Source: CAYRIY01 sp964424335
GTDB taxonomy: Bacteria; Bacillota; Limnochordia; DTU080; RSA5
Direction: 5' to 3'
DNA: 41,145 nt
Assembly (NCBI GenBank): GCA_964424335.1
Contig: CAYRIY010000024.1
Location: 1-41,145 of the forward strand
Under the pieces are notes generated by a model. That model made no database searches, was not told the origin of the DNA, and saw nothing but the letters and a program-made list of their open reading frames with translations. Both the position numbers and the translations under genes were made by a program. Below are positions 6,922 to 13,867 of this stretch, in pieces. Position 1 is the stretch's first letter. Each line of letters starts with the position of its first letter.

Positions 6922-7884
6922 TCATCCATACAGTCCCGTGCTCAGGTATCGACCGCCGCCGTCTGGAAAGACGATTACGATGACACCCTCGTCCAGCTCC
7001 TTGGCCAAGCGCTCGGCAGCAACCAGCGCTCCACCCGACGACGCCCCGACCAAGATCCCTTGACGTGCAAGCCGGATCACGGCGTCGTACGCATCCTCCG
7101 TCGTCGCCGGGACAATTCCGTCGAGCCACGACGGCTGGTAAATCCCGGGAACCTTGGCGCTTCCCATGTGCTTTAGCCCCTCGAGGCCGTGCATGGGGTT
7201 GTCCGGCTCGACGGCAAAGACCTTGACATTCGGGTTTTGATCTTTGAGAAAGCGTCCCGTCCCCATCAGGGTCCCGCTCGTGCCGATGCCGGCGAGAAAG
7301 TGCGTTACTTTCCCTTCCGTCGCAGCCCAGATCTCGGGCCCTGTCGTCTCGTAATGGGCCCTGGGGTTGTTGGGGTTGTTGTACTGGTCCGGAAGGAAAT
7401 ACTTCTCCGGGTCGCGCTCGTACATCGCCTGCGCCACGTCGCGGGCGCCTTCGGATCCCTCCAAGGGATCGGTAAAATGGATCTTGGTCCCGTACGCCGC
7501 GATCAGCCGCTTGCGTTCGAGGCTCGCATTTTCCGGCAGGCAAAGTTCCACGGGAATGCCGAGCGCCGCCCCGATCATCGCATACGCGATGCCGGTGTTT
7601 CCCGACGTGGAGTCGAGCAGCACTTTGCCCGGTCGAAGGTCGCCGCTCAGCATGGCGCCGATCGTCATGTACAAGGCAGGCCGATCTTTGACCGATCCGC
7701 CGGGGTTAAAGGCCTCCAACTTGGCCAAAATGCGCACGCCTCGCTCCTTTCCCTCGTGTCGAGGGACTTCGATGAGCGGCGTGTTCCCGACGCGTTTTAG
7801 GATCGGCGCCCGATCGAGCAATTCGGCCCAGCGAGGATCGTTTCGCAAAAGCTCACTTTGTGCGTCGTGCAAGCTAAGGCACAT
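6922..7884 (-). CDS. cysM: Cysteine synthase, CysM type
   Basis: This is a PLP-dependent beta-substitution enzyme that makes cysteine from an activated serine and a sulfur donor. The 320-aa sequence shows the lysine motif (FNPGGSVKDRPALYM), the substrate loop STSGNTGIAYAM, the phosphate-binding GIGTSGTLMGTGRFL and the late GASSGGALVAA. The C-terminus stops at KYLSTG-like RYLSTGLYG, as in CysM-type enzymes. The adjacent JAMM peptidase suggests use of a protein thiocarboxylate donor as in Mycobacterium CysM. It follows the sugar kinase by 15 bases. Confidence 0.92.
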   Translation of the reverse strand: MCLSLHDAQSELLRNDPRWAELLDRAPILKRVGNTPLIEVPRHEGKERGVRILAKLEAFNPGGSVKDRPALYMTIGAMLSGDLRPGKVLLDSTSGNTGIAYAMIGAALGIPVELCLPENASLERKRLIAAYGTKIHFTDPLEGSEGARDVAQAMYERDPEKYFLPDQYNNPNNPRAHYETTGPEIWAATEGKVTHFLAGIGTSGTLMGTGRFLKDQNPNVKVFAVEPDNPMHGLEGLKHMGSAKVPGIYQPSWLDGIVPATTEDAYDAVIRLARQGILVGASSGGALVAAERLAKELDEGVIVIVFPDGGGRYLSTGLYG

Positions 7885-7899
7885 CCTTATTCTGGGTCA

Positions 7900-8856
7900 T
7901 TAGCGCACCACGTCGAGTGGTGCGGTGCGATTGATAAACTGGTCGATCTCGGCGCGCTCGGGCAGGCCCTCGATGTCGCCCGGCACCGTAACCGCAAACG
8001 CCCCACAGGCGTTGCCGAGACGAGCGGCCTGTGCGAGGCTCATTCCTTCGAGCATTCCAGCTACGATGCCGGCCGCAAATGCGTCGCCGGCCCCGACGGG
8101 ATCGACGACTCGAGCGACGGGAAAACCGGGGACCCGCTCATACCCTTCCCGCGTGACGATGACGGAGCCCTCTTCGCCCACCTTGACCACGACCGCTCGG
8201 GGGCCCAGCTCGAGCAAGGCATTTCCGGCTCGGATCGGGTCCGTTTCACCCGTTAAGAACGCAGCTTCTTCCTGGCCGGGAAGGACGATGTCGGCTTTCG
8301 CGGCAAACTCGAGAAGGACGCGCCTTGCCTCCTCCTCAGGCCACAGTTTGAGTCTAAGGTTGGGATCAAAGACAAAGGTGACGTTGGCCTCACGGGCGAT
8401 ATCGACGGCGCGCCTTAGCGCCTCGCGGCAACTATGGCTTAGCGCCGGTGTGATGCCGCTGCCGACCAGCACCTTTGCGGATTTGACGTACTCTGGATCG
8501 AGGTGCTCAGGACCGAGCCGACTTGCGGCCGAGCCTCGACGGTAGTAGTACACCTGTCCTCCGCCGAGCGGCCGCCGCTCTTTGAAGTAGACGGCGGTGG
8601 GAGCTTCATCATCCCAGGTTACGGTCGATACGTCGACGCCTTCGCTGCGCACGGCGCCGAGGACGTATCTGCCAAACTCATCGTTTCCCAGGCGGCTGAT
8701 CCATCCTGCACGATGACCTAGGCGCGATAGGCCGATGCATACGTTTGACTCTGCGCCGCCGATTCGCTTTTCGAAGTGGTGTATGTAACGAAGAGGCCCC
8801 TCCCCCAGCGGTGTGAATAAGACCATGGTCTCGCCAATTGCCACAACCTCAGGCAT
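7900..8856 (-). CDS. kdgK: PfkB-family sugar kinase, probable 2-keto-3-deoxygluconate kinase
   Basis: KdgK phosphorylates 2-keto-3-deoxygluconate, the product of sugar-acid dehydratases, before aldol cleavage. The 318-aa protein has the PfkB N-terminal GG motif (KRIGGAESNVCIGLSRLG) and the C-terminal signature DPVGAGDAFAAGIVAG, whose Asp is the catalytic base. Features such as GSGITPALS and FDPNLRLKLWP are KdgK-like. A dehydratase and dehydrogenase lie 2 kb upstream beyond comFA, giving it a likely substrate. Ribokinase-like or fructokinase alternatives cannot be excluded from sequence alone. Confidence 0.8.
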   Translation of the reverse strand: MPEVVAIGETMVLFTPLGEGPLRYIHHFEKRIGGAESNVCIGLSRLGHRAGWISRLGNDEFGRYVLGAVRSEGVDVSTVTWDDEAPTAVYFKERRPLGGGQVYYYRRGSAASRLGPEHLDPEYVKSAKVLVGSGITPALSHSCREALRRAVDIAREANVTFVFDPNLRLKLWPEEEARRVLLEFAAKADIVLPGQEEAAFLTGETDPIRAGNALLELGPRAVVVKVGEEGSVIVTREGYERVPGFPVARVVDPVGAGDAFAAGIVAGMLEGMSLAQAARLGNACGAFAVTVPGDIEGLPERAEIDQFINRTAPLDVVR

Positions 8857-8905
8857 GTATCCGGGCCCCCATCAATCTGCCAAATCACGATCAGAATACC
8901 ATGAA

Positions 8906-10807
8906 TCAGCAGGTCCGGCAAGGAATCGCGCTCGATCCGCGCGAGCCGCTCTGAGCAGCAATTGAGTTGAGCTGATTGATCGTATTTACCGCGAGCCGCA
9001 TGGCGGGCGTCGTCGTTCCGGCAAAGAAGACGACGTCTCCAGTCGGATCATCCATCTTACGGCCGCTCCGTCCCGCCATCTGAATCAGCGCAGCCGCATC
9101 AAACACCCGCTCATCATCGGCGTCCGCCACGGCCACGTCGACCTTGGGAATCGTGATGCCCCTTTCGAGGACCGTGGTGCTGATCAAGACATCGATCTTT
9201 CCGAGCTCCGCGTCTTTAAGCTTTTCGGATCGCCGAGCGTCGCTGCCGTGGATGTAGGCAACACGGCCAAGACCGAGATTGGAAAGGCGCTCAAGCAGGT
9301 CATACCCCTTGGGCACGGTCGGGACGAAAAGAATGACCCTGCGTCCCCGAGCAAGGCTCGACCCAAGGAAGCGCCGCATGGCGGCGAGGCGCTCGCTGTC
9401 CTTGCGTCCCCAAGTGACGATCTCCGGCGCCGGCAACGGGCGCCCGTGCGGCCGCTTTGGGAGGACGTGCGTCTCGATTCCCTCGATCTTTGCCCAAATC
9501 TTGAGACTCTCAGGCGGCGTCGCCGTCATGATGATGCGCCGACCGCCCGGCCTCAAGGTCCGGTCGAGCGCCGTCCTGAGCCACGGCTCGCTGCTGAGCG
9601 GAAATGCGTCGACTTCATCGATGACCAAAACGTCAAAGCACGCCCTAAACCGCACGGCCTGATGAGCCGTCGCTACGACCAGTTCCGATCGGGCGTACTT
9701 GAGCGGCGTCCCTCCGTGCAAGGCGACGATTTCGACGCCGTGAAAGACCGACCGGAGTCGCTCGCCAAGTTGCTGCACCACGTCTCGCCTCGGCACCGAA
9801 AAGAGCGCCCGGCCGCCCCGGCGAAGCACGTCCTCGATGGCGCCGTAGGTTACCTCGGTCTTTCCCGCGCCACATGCAGCCCAAATGAGCGCGTCGGCGC
9901 TCGAACGGCGCAAGGCGTCCGAAATCTGTGCCTGCCTCGGAGAAAGTGAGAACGGCAGGCGAACTTCCACATGGGTAGCGGTTTCCCCGCGTCGCTCGCC
10001 CCCGTCGCCCAGGGCGAATCGAACCTGCCCGGAGCCGCCTCGCCGGACCTTGTCCGCGATCGGTCGATGGTAGAGGCCCGCACAGGCGGATGACCGCCCG
10101 AGCGATCCGCAGCTCGCGCACTGCGGGCACCGCTCACACCTGCAGTAGATGCACGGGACGAGAGAGATTTGATCCGACAGGCAGCGTCGGCACCGCCAAG
10201 TTCCAAATGGCCCCGCCGCCTCGTCCCATCCCACCGCAGCCACTCGCTCGATGCGCTTTGCTTGCACCCATTCATCGAGGTAGCAATCGATCGGTTGGGC
10301 CACCACGTGACCGAGCTCCTTCAGCGCCTGCTTCACTTCATCTCCGAGCATACTCCTACCCTCGAGTGCCTCTAGGATCAAAGCCTCCTCAAAGCTCGGC
10401 GTACGCTCATCTTCTCCCGCGGCATCATCGCTTGGAAAAAGCCTAGGCCGCGCCGCCTCCATGCGAGGCCATGCAAGTTGAACACCACTCAGCTCCTCAA
10501 ATCGTCTCAAGATGCGGCTGACGCGGCGCCGTTCCTGAAAGCCGCGCAGCGCCGCTCGCCACCGGGAAGCCTGCGACTTCGTAGCGCCGCCCTCGCTACA
10601 AAGACTCTGGGCGACCCATTCGGCGTAACCCAAAGGGAGCATCGGCGATGCGGGCATAATGCGCGCTCCGGCACGCTGCGGAACTCGCCCGCTTGGACAA
10701 ATCACATACTCGGCAGAGCCCGGATCGTTGTCGCACTTTTTCGAATACTGAACCGACCATACGACATAGTGTCCTCTCAAGCTTTGCACCCGCCCACGAC
10801 TGCGCAT
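8906..10807 (-). CDS. comFA: ComFA-like DNA helicase/translocase
   Basis: ComFA is a superfamily 2 ATPase that helps pull transforming DNA into the cytoplasm. The 633-aa protein has an N-terminal region of low conservation, a cysteine-rich zinc site around residues 215-245 (CRRC, CIYC, CERCPQCASC), Walker A (AACGAGKTEVTYG), the DEVDAFPL variant of motif II typical of ComFA, motif III TATPP, and a C-terminal helicase domain ending in IQMAGRSGRK. The start at 10807 lacks a clear ribosome-binding site and could lie further in. It is separated from comFC by three metabolic genes. Confidence 0.88.
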   Translation of the reverse strand: MRSRGRVQSLRGHYVVWSVQYSKKCDNDPGSAEYVICPSGRVPQRAGARIMPASPMLPLGYAEWVAQSLCSEGGATKSQASRWRAALRGFQERRRVSRILRRFEELSGVQLAWPRMEAARPRLFPSDDAAGEDERTPSFEEALILEALEGRSMLGDEVKQALKELGHVVAQPIDCYLDEWVQAKRIERVAAVGWDEAAGPFGTWRCRRCLSDQISLVPCIYCRCERCPQCASCGSLGRSSACAGLYHRPIADKVRRGGSGQVRFALGDGGERRGETATHVEVRLPFSLSPRQAQISDALRRSSADALIWAACGAGKTEVTYGAIEDVLRRGGRALFSVPRRDVVQQLGERLRSVFHGVEIVALHGGTPLKYARSELVVATAHQAVRFRACFDVLVIDEVDAFPLSSEPWLRTALDRTLRPGGRRIIMTATPPESLKIWAKIEGIETHVLPKRPHGRPLPAPEIVTWGRKDSERLAAMRRFLGSSLARGRRVILFVPTVPKGYDLLERLSNLGLGRVAYIHGSDARRSEKLKDAELGKIDVLISTTVLERGITIPKVDVAVADADDERVFDAAALIQMAGRSGRKMDDPTGDVVFFAGTTTPAMRLAVNTINQLNSIAAQSGSRGSSAIPCRTC

Positions 10808-10919
10808 CGGGCAAGGCGCCTGCGCGGCGCAAGCCCCAAATCACCTTGGGTATAGTGTAGCATGGATGCTTGTCCGCAAATAGGCTCGTCATGCTGTAAC
10901 GGCGAGCATTTTCACGCAG

Positions 10920-11702
10920 TCAACCAGTGGGTTGAGAGCCGGCGATCGTAAAGCCTCCGTCAACGACGAGCGTGTGCCCCGTGACGAACGAGGACTCGTC
11001 TGACGCCAGAAACAAGGCGGCGTTGGCAATGTCACGCGGGGTAGCAAGGCGGCCCAGCGGGTGAATGCCCACGAAGGCGGCCCTCGCCTTTTCGGGATCG
11101 GGCGTCCCTTTCAAGAAGTCGTGCAGGATCGGGGTGTCGACTGTTCCAGGCGCGATGGCGTTTACCCGGATGCCTTCGGGCGCGTAATCCATTGCGAGCG
11201 ATCGGGTCAGGCTGTGAACCGCCCCTTTTGAGGCCGAGTATGCCGCAAGGTTGGGATAGCCCATGATCCCCGTCACCGATCCGGTGTTCACGATGGCACA
11301 GCCTCGGCGTCCGCGCATGTGAGGCACCGCATGCCTCGTACAAAGAAAGATGCCTTTTAGATTGATGCTCAAAAGGCGATCCCAGGCGCCCTCCGTATCA
11401 GACTCGACCGTCGCGTTGTGCATGACGCCTGCGTTGTTCACCAGGATATCGATGCGTCCAAAGTCCTTCACGACGGCATCCACGGCGTTTCGGACGTCAT
11501 CATCGCGGCTCACGTCGACCGTGTACCCTTCGGCGCGGCCACCGGCTTTTCGGATTTGATCGACAGTCTCAGCCACGCCTTCCGCATTGACGTCCCAGAC
11601 TGCGACGCGAGCGCCTTCTTCGGCAAATCTTGCGCAGATCGCCCGGCCGATTCCGTTCGAGCCCGCACCCGTCACGATCGCCACACGGTCCTGCAGACGC
11701 AT
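10920..11702 (-). CDS. Short-chain dehydrogenase/reductase
   Basis: A classical 260-aa SDR: cofactor motif TGAGSNGIG near residue 11, NNAG at about residue 89, the catalytic Ser in NTGSVTGIMG and the YSASK pair. The acidic residue after strand beta-2 (VAVWDVNAE) suggests NAD over NADP. The ATG begins one base after the stop codon of the dehydratase (TAG-G-ATG), so the two are translationally coupled. In this setting it probably oxidises an aldose or a sugar-acid intermediate; the exact substrate is not readable. Confidence 0.9.
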   Translation of the reverse strand: MRLQDRVAIVTGAGSNGIGRAICARFAEEGARVAVWDVNAEGVAETVDQIRKAGGRAEGYTVDVSRDDDVRNAVDAVVKDFGRIDILVNNAGVMHNATVESDTEGAWDRLLSINLKGIFLCTRHAVPHMRGRRGCAIVNTGSVTGIMGYPNLAAYSASKGAVHSLTRSLAMDYAPEGIRVNAIAPGTVDTPILHDFLKGTPDPEKARAAFVGIHPLGRLATPRDIANAALFLASDESSFVTGHTLVVDGGFTIAGSQPTG

Positions 11703-11703
11703 C

Positions 11704-12864
11704 CTACGACGCCCCCTTGTGAATTGCTTGTTCCAACACGGAAGCCTCGGAGAAGAAATTGAGCGCCAAAGGCTGATATGGATGGCGCTCCAACTCCTCG
11801 ATCACTAGGTCGAGCCCGAGTCCAGGCGCGGTCGGAATGTGCAGGTGCCCTTCTGAGTCGACGGTAAAGTCGTGCGTGACGATCTCGGCTCGCCACGGCG
11901 GGTCCGCCATGAGGTGTTCGATGTATGCGAGGTTGGGCATGGACGCCGCCGCATGGAGCGTCGCCGCCATGGCGACGGGGCCGTTTGGGTTGTGTGGGGC
12001 GACTTGCACGTACCAAGGTTCTGCCATCGCCGCGATCTTTCGCAGTTCCATGATTCCGCCTGCGTGGACGACGTCGGGCTGGATGTAGTCGGCCGCTTGG
12101 AGATCGAGGAGGCGGGTGAACTCCTCCCTCGTAAAGAGGCGCTCCCCCGTAGCGATGGGCATGGGCGCGCCTTCGGCCACTTTCTTCAACGCCTTGAGAT
12201 TTTCCGGGGGCGTGGGCTCCTCAAACCAAAAGATGTCAAAGGGTTCGAGCGCCCTCGCCACCTTGAGGGCGGCAGCAGCCGTGAACCGCCCGTGGCCTTC
12301 GATCAAAAGGTCGACGTCGGGTCCCACCGCGGCGCGCACCGCTCGGACGCAGTCGACCGCATACTTGAGGTCGTCTCGGCTGATCTCGAGGTCCGCCCGT
12401 CGAAAAGGATCCCACTTGAGCCCCTTGTATCCCATGCGCACGGCGCTTGCCGCCCGGTCTGCAATCTCGTCCACGCTCTTGGCGCCAAAGTACCAGCCGT
12501 TGGCGTACGCGGGCAATCGCTCCTGGATCGCCCCGCCAAGAAGGGCGTAGACCGGCTTTCCCAAGACCTTTCCGACGATGTCCCACAGCGCAATCTCGAC
12601 CGCGCTGATGGCCGTGCCTAGTACGACGCCCCCGCGCCAAAAAGGGTCGCGCCTCATGTTGCGCAGGTGGAGCTCGATCTTCGTCGGATCTTGGCCCACA
12701 AGGTAATACGAGAGGTCCTTGATCGCTCCCGCGACTGCGTTCTCCTTGCCCTCGAGCGTCCCCTCGCCCACTCCGTGTACGCCCTCATCTGTCTCGATCT
12801 TGACGAACAACCAGTTGCGCCAGCCGGCGAAGACCGTATACGTCTTGACGTCAGTGATTTTCAT
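11704..12864 (-). CDS. Mandelate racemase/enolase-family sugar-acid dehydratase (galactonate dehydratase-like)
   Basis: Enolase-superfamily dehydratases remove water from sugar acids to give 2-keto-3-deoxy acids. The 386-aa protein has the capping domain then a barrel with metal-ligand segments DLLIEGHGRF, WFEEPTPPEN and IATGERLFTREEF. YIQPDVVHAGGI and the catalytic His in APHNPNGPVA resemble D-galactonate dehydratase. The H in EGHGR matches the first DgoD catalytic His. It is coupled to the SDR and lies behind gntR. KdgK could take its product. Substrate (galactonate, gluconate or another) is not resolved. Confidence 0.85.
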   Translation of the reverse strand: MKITDVKTYTVFAGWRNWLFVKIETDEGVHGVGEGTLEGKENAVAGAIKDLSYYLVGQDPTKIELHLRNMRRDPFWRGGVVLGTAISAVEIALWDIVGKVLGKPVYALLGGAIQERLPAYANGWYFGAKSVDEIADRAASAVRMGYKGLKWDPFRRADLEISRDDLKYAVDCVRAVRAAVGPDVDLLIEGHGRFTAAAALKVARALEPFDIFWFEEPTPPENLKALKKVAEGAPMPIATGERLFTREEFTRLLDLQAADYIQPDVVHAGGIMELRKIAAMAEPWYVQVAPHNPNGPVAMAATLHAAASMPNLAYIEHLMADPPWRAEIVTHDFTVDSEGHLHIPTAPGLGLDLVIEELERHPYQPLALNFFSEASVLEQAIHKGAS

Positions 12865-12945
12865 GCAATGCTACCCCCAACCTATTGCTGCCCGTGGTCT
12901 TGTAGTCTACATGCGCCGCCTGAACATGCGCTGTCCGGCCGATCG

Positions 12946-13641
12946 TTACAGATCCTCCGATTGAAGCTCGTCGCTCTCCGTCTGATGCGCCTCGGCAGAC
13001 TCGAGCGCTTGAATGCGTTCCCAAATCAGGTCGATGTGCTCGACAAACAGCTCTCCGGCCCGAATGGGGTCGCGCTGCTCGAGGCTTTCGAGGAGTGGGT
13101 CGTGCGTCGCGGCCAACTCTTCCAAGTCGGGAAAGTACTTGGGATGAGAGAGCGTTACAAACCGACGAATGTGGTTGGTGAGAATGTTCCAAACGCGAAG
13201 CAACACCGGTTGTGAAGCGCACTCGCAGATGTACCGGTGAAAGGCCATGTCGGCGTCGACGAGCTTAAGAAAGTCGTTGGCCGCCGCCGCTTCGTGCATC
13301 GAAGAGACCAGCGCGCGAGCGTTTGCAAGCTGCTCAGACGACATCTCCATCGCCGCCCGCCTTGCGCTCATCTCCTCCACCGTCCGCCGCACGGCGAAAA
13401 TCTCGCCCATCTCTCCGTACGAGAGCGCGCTCACAAACGTGCCCCTGTGCCGTCTCGACTCGACGAGCCCTTCCTCTGCAAGGCGCTGAAGGGCTTCCCT
13501 GACGGGACCCTGACTCGACTGAAAACGGGCGGCCATTTCGAGCTCGACGATGCGCTCTCCGGGTTTGAGCTCACCTGTGAGAATCGCTTCGCGCAGCGAC
13601 TCGAGAATATGGTCGCGGATCAACTTGTGTTGGTATGCCAA
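12946..13641 (-). CDS. GntR-family transcriptional regulator (FadR/FCD type)
   Basis: A winged-helix repressor with an FCD effector domain. The DNA-binding part (HILESLREAILTGELKPGE, then FQSSQGPVREALQRLAEEGLV) spans about residues 8-75. The helical FCD domain has the metal-ligand pattern D-x3-H (DADMAFHRYI), later histidines around LTNHIRRF, and THDPLLE. I prefer a TTG start at 13641 because AGAAGGG lies nine bases upstream. A GTG at 13692 would add 17 residues. It heads the dehydratase-SDR genes and faces the plus-strand glycosidase, so it probably controls both with a sugar-acid effector. Confidence 0.88.
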   Translation of the reverse strand: MAYQHKLIRDHILESLREAILTGELKPGERIVELEMAARFQSSQGPVREALQRLAEEGLVESRRHRGTFVSALSYGEMGEIFAVRRTVEEMSARRAAMEMSSEQLANARALVSSMHEAAAANDFLKLVDADMAFHRYICECASQPVLLRVWNILTNHIRRFVTLSHPKYFPDLEELAATHDPLLESLEQRDPIRAGELFVEHIDLIWERIQALESAEAHQTESDELQSEDL

Positions 13642-13727
13642 GAACGTGCACCCTTCTAAAAAAAGGAACCGTCGCCTGTCACTTACCTGCACCTAAGGCG
13701 ACATATTTCGCAGTCTCTATGCCGAAT

Positions 13728-13757
13728 ACGATACCCGAACCTTTCCAAAGGTGTCAA
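13728..13757 (-). promoter_or_regulatory. Predicted sigma-A promoter of gntR
   Basis: Perfect minus-35 TTGACA (13757-13752) and TATCGT as minus-10 (13733-13728) with an 18-base spacer. The predicted start is near 13721, about 80 bases before the chosen TTG codon. The palindrome at 13739-13752 sits in the spacer. Confidence 0.55.
13739..13752. promoter_or_regulatory. Palindromic operator candidate in the gntR promoter
   Basis: ACCTTT-CC-AAAGGT is a perfect 6-bp inverted repeat. It lies between the two boxes of the gntR promoter, the position expected for an autoregulatory operator. I found no second copy in the facing promoter, where a shorter CCAC-TGG-GTGG repeat (13802-13812) and TGAT-A-ATCA (13785-13793) occur instead. 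Confidence 0.4.
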
Positions 13758-13793
13758 GGAAATCCGGCATCTTTTATTAATTATTGATAATCA

Positions 13794-13822
13794 TTGACCC
13801 TCCACTGGGTGGTTGGTACAAT
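13794..13822 (+). promoter_or_regulatory. Sigma-A promoter of the glycosidase gene
   Basis: TTGACC (13794-13799), a 17-base spacer and TACAAT (13817-13822) make a near-consensus housekeeping promoter. Transcription would start near 13829, about 40 bases before the TTG start codon. It is the best promoter match I see in the window. Confidence 0.75.
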
Positions 13823-13867
13823 AGTGCAAAGGATTGGGATTAACGCGTCCCTTGAGGTGATCGCTAC

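Noticed and set aside
9248..9949. 233-codon plus-strand frame opposite comFA
   Set aside because: Shadow of the comFA helicase motifs; no domain similarity.
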